NCBI GenBank assembly: GCA_028706315.1
Contig: JAQWBP010000011.1
Coordinates: 1-53,088, forward strand
Origin: Syntrophomonadaceae bacterium
GTDB lineage: Bacteria; Bacillota; Syntrophomonadia; Syntrophomonadales; Syntrophomonadaceae
Direction: 5' to 3'
DNA: 53,088 nucleotides
Shown: piece by piece, positions 1-9,902 of the stretch
Layout: each line of letters opens with the position of its first letter
How positions within the stretch are numbered: position 1 is the first letter of the stretch
Notes under the pieces: model-generated
What the model was told of the DNA's origin: nothing
The model's input: the letters and a program-made list of their open reading frames with translations, nothing else
The model's database searches: none
Made by a program: the position numbers and the translations under genes

Positions 1-2
1 AG

Positions 3-2021
3 GCAGTTGCCCAGGGAAGAGATGCAGCTCTGGCAATGATTAGATTTTTAAATGGAGAAGAATTAACTGCAGTCAGTGCAGATTTTCTGGTAGAAAAACA
101 AGTAACAGCAGATGATTTTTGTCATTATGAAAAAAAACCTCGTGTTCAGCCTAACTGTCTTCCTGCTGAAGAGAGACGTAACAACTTTGAACAAGTTGCT
201 GAGATCATGCTTGAGGAGCAAGCAATTACGGAAGCAAAACGCTGCCTGGAATGCGGCTGTGCAGATTATTTTGAATGTAAGCTGATTAAGTATGCTAATG
301 ATTACAAAGTCGAGCCACAACGCCTGGAGGGCGATAAGCATGAAAAACTCCCCATAGAGCAACACCCCTTTATGAAGAGGGATATGAATAAATGTATTTT
401 GTGCAGCCTATGTGTACGTGTATGTGATGAATTGATGGGAAGGACTGCACTAGGCTTAGTTAACCGCGGATTTGATACAGTTATTAAACCGGAATTTGGT
501 GTATCACTGCTTGATAGTGATTGTATTTCCTGTGGTCAATGTATAGCAGTTTGTCCTACTGGTGCGATTGTAGAGCATAACCAGGGCATAAAAAATGTAC
601 CTTTACAAGTTGAACAGACGCGAACAGTATGTCCTTATTGTGATCTAGGGTGTACTTTGTTAGTAGAACACCGTGGTAGTTTAGTATCCAAGGTCGTTCC
701 TGAAGAAGGATCCTTACTTTGTTCTTGTGGGCGTTTCGGATGGCAGGATTCTGGTGCAAAACGTTTAACTGAACCAATGATTAGAAAGAATGGTAGATTG
801 GAAAAGGTTTCCTGGCAGGAAGCTATTGAGTATACCGCCGGGATAGCGCTTGACTTACACACCCAGTTTGGTGATAATTCTAGCGGAGTAGTAATAAGCC
901 CTGCTTATACTATGGAAGAAGCCGCAGCAGCTGCTCATATTGCGCATAATGGACTGGGAACTGAAATAGCGGGCAGCTTTGCTGCTGATCCGAAGAAAAA
1001 TCTGGTCAGTATGCTGGGAGCAGATTTGTACCAGAATAATCTCGATGAACTTACTGATACTGATTTAATAATCATGTTAGGTTCTTTTAATAATAACCAG
1101 ATTGCGGCAGTAAAGGCACGACAGGCTGCGCAGGATGGAGCTCAGTTGATAATAATTAGTCAGGAAAACTCTATTGCCGATGATAAAGCAGTTATAAAGG
1201 TATCTCCCCGGGAGAATAATACCTCGCTGCTAAAACAGTTACTGGCAGCAGCTATGCAGCGCAAAAATTATGCTAACAGTTTTGCCGGTGGGGAAGAACT
1301 GGAGAGGCAGCTTTCTACGGTAGTTGTTGGTGAAGAAGTATCTACTATAGAGGCGATGTATGCATCTGCCCAAAAAGCTATGATTATTATTGATGGTGGT
1401 ACTGTCAGCTCAGAGGCCATTAACTTTATGACTGCTTTAGCGTTAATGACAGGCCATGCAGGAGCTCCGGCAAATGGAATCATAGTGATTAATAATGGTG
1501 CTAATAGTCAGGGTATAATAAAAGCAGGTTTTACTACTGGCAGGGAAGAGCTACTGCAAAAAATCAAACAGGGTATTATTAAGGGTATCTTTATCCTAGA
1601 AGAAGATCCTGTGGGAGCAGGGATTATTTCTGAAACCGAATTAAACAAAGCTGGCAAGATAATTGTGCTAGATGCATTTATGACTCCGACTGCAGCAACT
1701 GCCGATGTAATTTTACCAGGAGCGGTAGGTTTAGAAAAAGCAGGTACCTGTACTGGAGCCGACGGCAAGGTTAGAATAATGGAGTCTAGGCTTACCCCTC
1801 CTTCGGGTATGAACAATATAGCCATCTTGAATGAACTAGCTCGGGCTATGCAACTAAATCCTGGCGTGGCTAATCATACAGATGAGATTACCTCTTCAAA
1901 AATCGACTTATTCAGAAATATAAATTTAAATGATGATGTAACCATGTTTAACCAGATAGAAATCATGGATTATGCTCTGCGGAAATTTATTGAATATAAA
2001 CAAATAAAGCAAATTAAATAG
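3..2021 (+). CDS. Fused flavoprotein/ferredoxin/molybdopterin-type oxidoreductase, 5' end missing
   Basis: The reading frame is open from base 3 through the ATG at 36, so the gene continues leftwards and the N-terminus is outside the window. The first visible residues (AVAQGRDAALAMIRFL) resemble the end of the GltD-type FAD/NAD(P)H domain. Next come a cysteine cluster (CLECGC..DYFEC), two ferredoxin-like clusters (CILCSLCVRVC and CISCGQCIAVCPTGAI) and a MopB N-terminal Fe-S motif (CPYCDLGC, then CSCGRFGW) followed by a molybdopterin-oxidoreductase-like domain. I see no catalytic Sec/Cys loop as in formate dehydrogenase and no C-terminal molybdopterin-binding domain, so the last domain is probably structural, as in NuoG. 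Expected role: NAD(P)H/ferredoxin-linked electron transfer, perhaps with a hydrogenase or formate dehydrogenase outside the window. Domain call is good; substrate is unknown. Confidence 0.75.
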   Translation, partial: AVAQGRDAALAMIRFLNGEELTAVSADFLVEKQVTADDFCHYEKKPRVQPNCLPAEERRNNFEQVAEIMLEEQAITEAKRCLECGCADYFECKLIKYANDYKVEPQRLEGDKHEKLPIEQHPFMKRDMNKCILCSLCVRVCDELMGRTALGLVNRGFDTVIKPEFGVSLLDSDCISCGQCIAVCPTGAIVEHNQGIKNVPLQVEQTRTVCPYCDLGCTLLVEHRGSLVSKVVPEEGSLLCSCGRFGWQDSGAKRLTEPMIRKNGRLEKVSWQEAIEYTAGIALDLHTQFGDNSSGVVISPAYTMEEAAAAAHIAHNGLGTEIAGSFAADPKKNLVSMLGADLYQNNLDELTDTDLIIMLGSFNNNQIAAVKARQAAQDGAQLIIISQENSIADDKAVIKVSPRENNTSLLKQLLAAAMQRKNYANSFAGGEELERQLSTVVVGEEVSTIEAMYASAQKAMIIIDGGTVSSEAINFMTALALMTGHAGAPANGIIVINNGANSQGIIKAGFTTGREELLQKIKQGIIKGIFILEEDPVGAGIISETELNKAGKIIVLDAFMTPTAATADVILPGAVGLEKAGTCTGADGKVRIMESRLTPPSGMNNIAILNELARAMQLNPGVANHTDEITSSKIDLFRNINLNDDVTMFNQIEIMDYALRKFIEYKQIKQIK

Positions 2022-2109
2022 AAAAAACCATGATTAAGAATGTAAAATGAGTTGGGACAAAGAATATAGCTATAAACTAAAAGCTTAGTTTACAGGTAGT
2101 CTATCTAGT

Positions 2110-2152
2110 AATGCTTTGGACAGCGTAAAAACTGCTCAAAGCATTTTTTTTT
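2110..2152 (+). terminator. Rho-independent terminator after the fused oxidoreductase
   Basis: Arms AATGCTTTG (2110-2118) and CAAAGCATT (2137-2145) pair perfectly and run into a tract of T to 2152. It closes the transcript ending at 2021. Confidence 0.9.
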
Positions 2153-2351
2153 ACTATTTTGGAATTATGATTCCTATACGGAGAGTGGACTTTTTGCAGT
2201 GGAACCAACCACGTAAGTCTTTAAATGAGCAGTGTTAACCAAATATGGAAATGCTAGTTAAGAGGTAGATAAAATAAGCGCAAAACAGTAAGATAATGGA
2301 TTTACTTTATTTTACTTGCTATGCTGTATACAATATATTTTCAAAAAACTA
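2153..2351. other. Non-coding stretch before gdhA with two small inverted repeats
   Basis: No convincing ORF. GGAAT-tatg-ATTCC lies at 2161-2174. A nested hairpin at 2188-2219 pairs GACTT with AAGTC and, inside, GTGG with CCAC. Both lie upstream of the predicted gdhA promoter, so they are more likely operator-like DNA or an independent small transcript than part of the gdhA leader. Confidence 0.4.
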
Positions 2352-2381
2352 TTTACATTACCAAAAATTAATAATTATAAT
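2352..2381 (+). promoter_or_regulatory. Predicted sigma-A promoter of gdhA
   Basis: TTTACA (2352-2357) and TATAAT (2376-2381) are separated by 18 bases. Transcription would start near 2388, about 55 bases before the gdhA start. Confidence 0.6.
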
Positions 2382-2414
2382 TTGAAATAGACTATAAAAA
2401 TGTGCGGGTTGTAA

Positions 2415-3779
<1,365 letters not shown>

Positions 3780-3894
3780 AGTTAATCGGAATAGTAACTA
3801 TTACTTTTGCACTAACCAGGTTCCCTGATAGCTTTTGCCAGGAAATGTATGGATGCTTAGCCATTGAATTACCTAAAACAACTGATTGTTATCG

Positions 3895-3924
3895 TTAATA
3901 CAGCCATAAAAATTGTGCTATAAT
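3895..3924 (+). promoter_or_regulatory. Predicted extended -10 promoter of the PrsA-type gene
   Basis: TGCTATAAT (TATAAT at 3919-3924 with an upstream TGn) and a weak -35 TTAATA (3895-3900), 18 bases apart. Confidence 0.55.
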
Positions 3925-3956
3925 GGCATTCAGGTAAAAGATAGAGGAGGAGAACC

Positions 3957-4910
3957 ATGAAAAATAAATTTATGCTATTTCTTGTTCTTATAGCAATGGG
4001 CCTTTTTGTGGTAGGCTGTAACGGGCAAGCTGAAGAAATTGCTGGTACTGTAAATGGAGAGCAGATTACACAAGAAAATCTGAATCAGCATTATAACCTG
4101 ATAAAAATTAATTACGAAATGCAAACAGGTTCTAAATTAGATGAAGAAAAAGATAAAGATATAGCTGATAAAATAATGGACCAGGCATGGGAGGATATGG
4201 TCCTGCAAAAGATAATCTGGCAGGAAGCTAAGCGGCAGGGGATTGAGATTGACAATAAAGAAGTTGATACTGATCTAAAGCAGTTCAAAGATATGTCTAA
4301 CCAGGAGGACGCCAATGGCTATAAGGACTTTTTAGAGAAGTCTGGATTAACAGAAGCCAACCTGGTGCAAGAATTGAAAACAGAAAAACTATACTGGAAA
4401 TTACAAGATAAAGTTGCTAGTTCAGTTAAAGTCAGTGAGGCAGAAGTTAAAAAATATTACGATGATAACCTGGATGCTTTTAAACAACCAGAAGGAATGG
4501 AGATATCCCATATTCTAGTTACGACTGAAAAGGAAGCCAAGGATATCCTGGTTAAATTAAAAGAAGGCAAAGATTTTGCTGAACTTGCCCGGCAATATTC
4601 TACTTGTCCCAGTAAGGAACACGGCGGCGAACTGGGCATAGTAAATCAAGATGCAAATTATGTTCCTGAGTTTAAGGAAGCCGCTTTAAAACTAAAACCG
4701 GGAGAAATAACACCTGAACCGGTTAAATCTGAATTTGGGTACCATATTATTAAAGCTGGAGCCCAAAAGCAAGCTCAGGTTACACCTTTTGCAGAAGTAA
4801 AAAGTCCAATTACCTTACAATTAGAGCAGCAAAAGAAATCAGAAGTATTTAATAAGCATCTGGAAGAACTTCATAAAAAAGCAGAAATTAAAGATAACCG
4901 CACTAAATAA
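3957..4910 (+). CDS. prsA: PrsA/SurA-type peptidyl-prolyl isomerase lipoprotein
   Basis: Extracytoplasmic foldase expected to assist folding of secreted proteins after Sec export. A signal peptide ends in the lipobox VVGC, so the mature protein should be lipid-anchored at Cys21. An N-terminal SurA-like helical region contains AGTVNGEQIT. A parvulin rotamase domain lies near residues 175-275, with EISHILV, the CPSKEHGGELG stretch and EFGYHIIK. At 317 residues it fits the family. It is a single gene with an extended -10 promoter and a strong terminator. Family is clear; true orthology to Bacillus PrsA is less so. Confidence 0.88.
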   Translation: MKNKFMLFLVLIAMGLFVVGCNGQAEEIAGTVNGEQITQENLNQHYNLIKINYEMQTGSKLDEEKDKDIADKIMDQAWEDMVLQKIIWQEAKRQGIEIDNKEVDTDLKQFKDMSNQEDANGYKDFLEKSGLTEANLVQELKTEKLYWKLQDKVASSVKVSEAEVKKYYDDNLDAFKQPEGMEISHILVTTEKEAKDILVKLKEGKDFAELARQYSTCPSKEHGGELGIVNQDANYVPEFKEAALKLKPGEITPEPVKSEFGYHIIKAGAQKQAQVTPFAEVKSPITLQLEQQKKSEVFNKHLEELHKKAEIKDNRTK

Positions 4911-4937
4911 AAAACGTTTTATCTTATTGCTAAAAGT

Positions 4938-4973
4938 AAAGGGACTCTTAAACCATTATAAGAGTCCCTTTAT
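4938..4973 (+). terminator. Rho-independent terminator after prsA
   Basis: Thirteen-base arms AAAGGGACTCTTA (4938-4950) and TAAGAGTCCCTTT (4959-4971) form a strong hairpin with T-rich flanks. Confidence 0.9.
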
Positions 4974-5092
4974 ATTTATCTGCAGCCTGATATACTTAAT
5001 AAGTAGTAATTTGTTGTAACGTATGGTTTTTTTAAGAAGATTGCCCTTCTTTGGTGAAAAGCATGTTTAAGTATAGTTTATAGGGAGAAAAA

Positions 5093-6253
5093 ATGAAATC
5101 AAAGATTAAGCATATTTTTATATTATTGCTACTCTTTTTTATATTTATACCTGCAGCTAATGTTAATTTAGCGATGGCCAGTACCAATGCAAGCGGGAAT
5201 AATAAAAGTGAGGAAATGTATGTAAAGGCCCGTGTAATAAAAGTTAATGATGTTGATACTAGTCAATATCACGGTGACCAACTATTGCAGGAACAGATAG
5301 TTAAGGTTGAGATATTGAATGGTAAATTCGAAGGTAAGATTGTTGAAGCTCGTAATACTATATCGGGAAGTCATGGATGGAACATTAAAGTTAAACCAGA
5401 TGATAAAGTTATTCTTTGTGTTAATGAAGAGGGCAAAAATATTGGGGAAACTTATATTTATGACATTGCCCGGGCGCCCTATGTTATCTATTTGTTACTT
5501 TTGTTGGTTTTATGTTTGATCATGGTAGGCAGGCGCAAAGGTATCACATCTCTAGTGGTACTAGGTATTACGATTATAGCTGTGTATGGAGTTTTATTAC
5601 CATCAATAATAAAGGGCTGTTCGCCTATAATTTCTACCGTACTAGTTATGAGCGGTGTAACTTTATTAACCATAATAATAACTTGCGGAATGACAAGGAA
5701 ATCACTGGCAGCAATATTCGGTACTCTTTCGGGGGCATTAATTGCAGGTATACTAGCTATTGTTGTGGGACAAATGGCCCACCTTACCGGCTTTATGACG
5801 GATGGAAACGGGATGTTGCTTTATATAGAAAATTTGAAAATTGATATGCAAGGATTATTATTTGCCAGTATTCTTATCAGCGGAATGGGTGGAATAATAA
5901 ATATTGCTATATCGATTGTATTGGCCGTTGAAGCAACGCAAAAAGTTCGTCCTGACTTTAGAGCCGTACAGCTAATCCGGACAGGAATGGATGCCGGTCG
6001 TGGTATTATGGGAACTACGCTCAATACTCTCGTTCTTGCTTACACTGGGGGTGCTTTACCGGTATTTTTGTTATATATAGCTTATAATTCGCCGGGTATG
6101 CTGGTTTTCAATGCAGAATTTGTGGTTACAGAAATAGTCAGGGCCGTTGCGGGTGGTGTTGGGCTAAGTTTTACCATCCCCGTAACAGCATTTTTTGCCG
6201 GGATTCTGAACGGTAATAAAAAAATGGAAGATACATTTACTTCTAGCGATTAA
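5093..6253 (+). CDS. YibE/F-family multi-pass membrane protein
   Basis: A YibE/F-type protein of 386 residues: an N-terminal signal anchor, an extracytoplasmic beta-rich domain of about 110 residues (starting near YVKARVIKVNDVD), then seven or eight hydrophobic segments from IARAPYVIYLLLLL onward. The family signature region around SGMGGIINIAISI and the following DAGRGIMGTTLNTLVLAY is well conserved. The family is widespread in Firmicutes and functionally uncharacterised. Start ATG has AGGGAGAA upstream. It lies between the prsA terminator and the fur promoter, so it is probably transcribed alone. Confidence 0.85.
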   Translation: MKSKIKHIFILLLLFFIFIPAANVNLAMASTNASGNNKSEEMYVKARVIKVNDVDTSQYHGDQLLQEQIVKVEILNGKFEGKIVEARNTISGSHGWNIKVKPDDKVILCVNEEGKNIGETYIYDIARAPYVIYLLLLLVLCLIMVGRRKGITSLVVLGITIIAVYGVLLPSIIKGCSPIISTVLVMSGVTLLTIIITCGMTRKSLAAIFGTLSGALIAGILAIVVGQMAHLTGFMTDGNGMLLYIENLKIDMQGLLFASILISGMGGIINIAISIVLAVEATQKVRPDFRAVQLIRTGMDAGRGIMGTTLNTLVLAYTGGALPVFLLYIAYNSPGMLVFNAEFVVTEIVRAVAGGVGLSFTIPVTAFFAGILNGNKKMEDTFTSSD

Positions 6254-6286
6254 TACTTTCCGGGGAGTTAGTTAGATCTGATTAGG

Positions 6287-6342
6287 TTTCCAAAAAAAGC
6301 GGAATGTATTATAATAAACGCATGATAACGATTATCAAAATC
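6287..6342 (+). promoter_or_regulatory. fur promoter with an overlapping Fur box
   Basis: TTTCCA (6287-6292) and TATAAT (6310-6315) are 17 bases apart. Just downstream, 6324-6342 reads GATAACGATTATCAAAATC, 16 of 19 matches to the classical Fur box. Its position over the start site fits autorepression by iron-loaded Fur. Confidence 0.75.
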
Positions 6343-6356
6343 AGAGGATGGATATC

Positions 6357-6785
6357 ATGTATGACAAAATTATCACTACTAAGCTAAAAGATAACAATTA
6401 TAAATTAACTGAACAGAGAGCAGCAGTTCTTGATGTAATGCTTGCTAACCAGGGCCAACATTTAAGTGCAGAAGAAGTTCTTTATTTAGCCAAAAAGGAA
6501 CTGCCTAATATTGGAATAGCTACTGTGTATAGAACTCTGGAAAGATTTGCTGCGATAAATATCCTTTATAAAACCATGTTTGCGGGAGATAAATACCGTT
6601 ATGAATTTTGTAATGATCGCAACCACCAGCATCATCATATAATTTGTCTGGACTGTGGAAAAATTACCGAAGTCGAAGATGTTCTCCTGAACAACCTGGA
6701 ACACTATCTGGAAAATCAAGGTTACCAGGTTGTGGACCATGATCTTAAATTTTATGCATATTGTCCTGAATGTAAAAAGAAATGA
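6357..6785 (+). CDS. fur: Fur-family metal-dependent repressor
   Basis: DNA-binding repressor, most likely the ferric uptake regulator. A winged-helix domain fills the first 85 residues (LTEQRAAVLDVM, then GIATVYRTLERF), followed by a dimerisation/metal domain with the HQHHH cluster and two zinc CxxC pairs (CLDCGK, CPECKK). I take the ATG at 6357 because AGAGG sits 9 bases ahead of it; the ATG at 6348 follows the same AGAGG directly. That gives 142 residues. A Fur box in its own promoter and another before feoB identify it as an iron regulator rather than Zur or PerR (inference). Confidence 0.88.
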   Translation: MYDKIITTKLKDNNYKLTEQRAAVLDVMLANQGQHLSAEEVLYLAKKELPNIGIATVYRTLERFAAINILYKTMFAGDKYRYEFCNDRNHQHHHIICLDCGKITEVEDVLLNNLEHYLENQGYQVVDHDLKFYAYCPECKKK

Positions 6786-6874
6786 TAACAAAACTACTTT
6801 AGTGGCAATGGAATATAGCATTTATTTAGCTAGAAGATAATAGTACATGTAGTTTTTATTTATTAGTTATTTTT

Positions 6875-6893
6875 GATAATGATTATTAATATC
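6875..6893 (+). promoter_or_regulatory. Fur box upstream of feoB
   Basis: GATAATGATTATTAATATC matches the classical 19-base Fur box at 17 positions. It ends 16 bases before the feoB start, so bound Fur should block feoBA transcription. Confidence 0.8.
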
Positions 6894-6909
6894 ACTTAAG
6901 GAGAAGATT

Positions 6910-8667
6910 ATGGCAGTTGTAGTTGTTGGTAATCCTAACGTAGGAAAGAGCCTGCTTTTAAACCGATTGACCGGTAGTAAAATGCTAGTATCTAATTACT
7001 CTGGTACTTCGGTTGAAATAAAGCCCATTGATTTCACTCTGGGAAACAGGGATATAAAAGTTTACGATACTCCAGGGATTTATTCTATTTACTCGGCAGA
7101 TGCCCGGTCAATAATGGATGTACTGTCTAAAAAGGAAAATATCAGTCTAGTTATAAATATAGTTGATGCAGTTAATCTGGAAAGAAGTTTAGTTTTGACC
7201 CAGGAGCTCAAAGAGTTAAATAAGCCAGTTGTAGTAGTAGTTAACCAGATAGATCGGGCCAGGTCTATGGGCCTTAAAATAGATGCAGTACTTTTAAGCA
7301 AATTGCTCGGCTGTCCGGTGGTATTATTTTCTGCTATGACGGGAGAAGGATTTGAAGAGTTAACCAGGATTATAGAAAAGATAGAAACAGATAAAATTCA
7401 TAACGAAAACGATATGCCGCTAAAAGTTGGACTAAGTAAATGTCAGTCTCAGTGTAAGTTAGGATGTATGGATTGTTCTATACCGGAAGAAACTTGTATG
7501 ACTATTAGTGATCTTAGAAGGGTTGAGAAAGCTCGGACTATAGCTAGCATGGTAACCAGCAAGCTAGCTCAAAAACAGAAAATTCGCCTGGAAAAAATCC
7601 AGGCGTTATTAGACCATCCGTTTATCGGTACTGTTTTGTTGCTCTTTATTGCCTATCTGGGTTTCGTAGTATTATTGAAATTTATTAATATTAGTGAGGG
7701 GCCGATAACTGCATTATTAGCTCCGGTTAATATATTTATTCAGGAACTTGTTTCCCGTATACTGCCCGAAGGGATGTTAAACGTAATTTTGTCTCAGGCT
7801 ATACCTGAAGGACTTATTATACCTTTTACCATAATAATGCCAGCTATGCTTATGGTCAGTTTGATGATGTCTATTCTTGAAGATACTGGTCTATTACCCC
7901 GATATTCAGTTGCACTGGAGCGAGTAGGCAGTTTATTCGGGGTCTCCGGACAGGCGGTAATTCCACTTTCACTCGGTTTTGGGTGCAGAACTCCTGCAGT
8001 CGTGGCTGCAAGGGTGTTACCGACGGAGGCAGAGCGTTTTATAATCATTACTCTTTTAAGTATAGTTATTCCGTGTGCTGCTACTTTGGGTATTCTAGCC
8101 TCAGTTATAGTAATATTTGACGCTTCTTTAGTAGTCATAATTATAACTATGATTAGTGCGCTTATTATCCTGAGCTTTATATTAAGTCGATTAAATCCTG
8201 GGGAAGAGGTGTTTGTACATGAACTTCCACCTCTGCGCATACCTTTATGGTTTAATGTTTGGCATAAAGTTAAGATGCGTTTCTCAGGCTTTTTTACTGA
8301 AGTACTGCCACTACTACTGATTATGAGTATAGGTATTCGTGCCATACTTGAATCAGGGGTACTAAGTGTTTTTAACTCGATTGAAGGTTTTAGCCGGTTA
8401 CTATTTGGGATACCTTCGGAAGCTTTAATAGCAGTATTAGTCACCATTTTTCAGCGTTATATGGCTCCTTTAATACTGCTTAATCTGCCTTTGACTCCTA
8501 GAGAAGCTACTATTGCGATAGCTATGATTACATTATCATTACCTTGTTTACCGGTAATGGTAATGACGGTTCGAGAAATAGGAGGTAAGAATTTACTAAA
8601 AATACTGGGGATGGGTTTGGCTACATCTTGCAGTGTAGGGATAATACTAAATCTAATACTGCCTTAA
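6910..8667 (+). CDS. feoB: Ferrous iron transporter FeoB, short form
   Basis: Cytoplasmic-membrane Fe(II) uptake protein. The N-terminal G domain has GNPNVGKS (7-14), DTPG (53-56) and NQID (112-115), with NQID a variant of NKxD. The membrane part, from about residue 235, carries Gate-type motifs GFGCRTPAVVA and IPCAATLG. The protein is 585 residues, shorter than the usual 650-770. Between the two parts sits a cysteine-rich insert with Cys178, 182, 186, 189 and 196, which could bind a metal or Fe-S cluster. It starts at ATG after AAGGAGAAG and is followed 16 bases later by feoA. Likely repressed by Fur. Confidence 0.88.
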   Translation: MAVVVVGNPNVGKSLLLNRLTGSKMLVSNYSGTSVEIKPIDFTLGNRDIKVYDTPGIYSIYSADARSIMDVLSKKENISLVINIVDAVNLERSLVLTQELKELNKPVVVVVNQIDRARSMGLKIDAVLLSKLLGCPVVLFSAMTGEGFEELTRIIEKIETDKIHNENDMPLKVGLSKCQSQCKLGCMDCSIPEETCMTISDLRRVEKARTIASMVTSKLAQKQKIRLEKIQALLDHPFIGTVLLLFIAYLGFVVLLKFINISEGPITALLAPVNIFIQELVSRILPEGMLNVILSQAIPEGLIIPFTIIMPAMLMVSLMMSILEDTGLLPRYSVALERVGSLFGVSGQAVIPLSLGFGCRTPAVVAARVLPTEAERFIIITLLSIVIPCAATLGILASVIVIFDASLVVIIITMISALIILSFILSRLNPGEEVFVHELPPLRIPLWFNVWHKVKMRFSGFFTEVLPLLLIMSIGIRAILESGVLSVFNSIEGFSRLLFGIPSEALIAVLVTIFQRYMAPLILLNLPLTPREATIAIAMITLSLPCLPVMVMTVREIGGKNLLKILGMGLATSCSVGIILNLILP

Positions 8668-8683
8668 TAAAAGGGGGATTTGT

Positions 8684-8917
8684 ATGACAATTAATGATAT
8701 GTACCCCGGGCAAAAGGGTAATGTCGAAACAATAATGAAAGGCTCTAGTGCACTACGGCGCTTATTTGAGCTTGGTATAGTGCCGGGAGCTCAAATTCAG
8801 GTTATTAATCGTCACCCTTTTCATGGACCAGTAATTGTGCAGATAGGCAATTCCAGGATAGCTATTGGCCGTAACATTGCCAGTACAGTCAAAGTAAGGC
8901 TTGAAGAGGATAAGTAA
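8684..8917 (+). CDS. feoA: FeoA, SH3-like Fe(II) transport accessory protein
   Basis: A 77-residue FeoA protein, a small cytoplasmic SH3-like domain thought to bind FeoB and tune iron uptake. Hallmarks are LRRLFELGIVPGAQIQV and the terminal IAIGRNIASTVKV. RBS AAAGGGGGAT precedes the ATG. It follows feoB directly and shares its Fur-controlled transcript. The order feoB-feoA is the reverse of the E. coli order. Confidence 0.92.
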   Translation: MTINDMYPGQKGNVETIMKGSSALRRLFELGIVPGAQIQVINRHPFHGPVIVQIGNSRIAIGRNIASTVKVRLEEDK

Positions 8918-8967
8918 TAATACCAACCGTGTATCAATTATAAAGTATTTTGCTATGATTTTATGTG

Positions 8968-8993
8968 AAGTATTATAAAAATATATAATACTT
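8968..8993. repeat. Inverted repeat downstream of feoA
   Basis: Perfect 9-base arms AAGTATTAT (8968-8976) and ATAATACTT (8985-8993) around an A/T-rich centre. It has no GC and no following T tract, so it could be a weak terminator or an operator. Confidence 0.5.
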
Positions 8994-9094
8994 TAACGCT
9001 AAAACAGATCAGGGTAACGTCGAAATCTATAAAAAGTCAATTTTCGAAAGATAATTTCTGAAAATGGGTATATATAAGTTAATGTGTTAGACAT

Positions 9095-9109
9095 ATAACT
9101 AACAGTTAT
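9095..9109. promoter_or_regulatory. Possible operator upstream of sufC
   Basis: Perfect repeat ATAACT-aac-AGTTAT, 46 bases before the sufC start and overlapping the likely -10 region (TATGAT, 9107-9112). Which regulator binds it is unknown. Confidence 0.4.
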
Positions 9110-9155
9110 GATAAAATAAACAGGGATGCAAAGAGCAATGCGGAGGTAAATAGGA

Positions 9156-9902
9156 ATGTTAAAGCTAGACAATATAAGCATGACAGTTAACGATTCTAAT
9201 GGAGGAACCCGCGAAATTATTCGAAATATTAACGCAGAGTTTCACCCGGGGAAAATCTACGCTATTACGGGTCCTAATGGTGGTGGTAAAACTACTATAG
9301 CTAAAGTAATAATGGGAATATATAGAAATTGTGCTGGAAATATTTATTTGAATGGCGAAGATATTACTGAATTATCAGTTACAGAGCGTGCAAAAAGGGG
9401 TATTGCTTATGCCTTTCAACAGCCACCTCGCTTTAAGGGTTTGAATGTTAAAGACTTGCTGCAAATTGCCAGACCAAGTATTGATGATAAGTCTCTCTGG
9501 AAGAATTTACGTGATGTAGGACTTTGTCCTGAGGATTATCTGGATAGGGATGTTGGTCCCGGCCTGAGTGGAGGAGAAATCAAACGGATAGAGATAGCTC
9601 AAGTTCTCTCTAGAAATACCGTTGTTAGTATTTTCGATGAACCCGAGGCAGGTGTCGATTTGTGGACTGTCCAAAGGCTTATCGGCATAATTATGTCGAA
9701 ATATAAAAATAATCCCCACGCCACTGCAATCATAATTACGCATAATGAAAATGTTTTACCTGTGTGTGATGAGATTCTGGTAGTGAATGACGGTATGATA
9801 CAAACTCGTGGTACGGCTGATGAAATTTGGCCGCTTATTAAGGGTGATATTGAATGCAAAATGAAAGACCAATGCAGGGGAGAAATGGGATATGAAAATT
9901 AA
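9156..9902 (+). CDS. sufC: SufC-type Fe-S cluster assembly ATPase
   Basis: ABC-type cytosolic ATPase of the SUF scaffold. Walker A is GPNGGGKTT, the signature is LSGGE, and the Walker B region is VSIFDEPEAGVD, the last very typical of SufC. Length 248 fits. Good RBS GGAGG before the ATG. It overlaps the sufB-like gene by 11 bases, so the two are translationally coupled. No sufS, sufU or sufD is nearby, so this resembles the reduced two-gene SUF type of anaerobes and archaea. Confidence 0.88.
   Translation: MLKLDNISMTVNDSNGGTREIIRNINAEFHPGKIYAITGPNGGGKTTIAKVIMGIYRNCAGNIYLNGEDITELSVTERAKRGIAYAFQQPPRFKGLNVKDLLQIARPSIDDKSLWKNLRDVGLCPEDYLDRDVGPGLSGGEIKRIEIAQVLSRNTVVSIFDEPEAGVDLWTVQRLIGIIMSKYKNNPHATAIIITHNENVLPVCDEILVVNDGMIQTRGTADEIWPLIKGDIECKMKDQCRGEMGYEN

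Noticed and set aside
3-2021. Formate dehydrogenase alpha subunit
   Set aside because: The Sec/Cys active-site loop and C-terminal molybdopterin-binding domain are not visible; closer to a NuoG-like electron-transfer domain.
5512-5844. Overlapping plus-strand frame (110 codons) in the YibE/F gene
   Set aside because: Out of frame with a clear membrane protein; composition atypical and no RBS.
7794-8447. Long antisense frame (217 codons) inside feoB
   Set aside because: It mirrors the hydrophobic codons of the feoB membrane domain, has low-complexity composition and no RBS or family resemblance.
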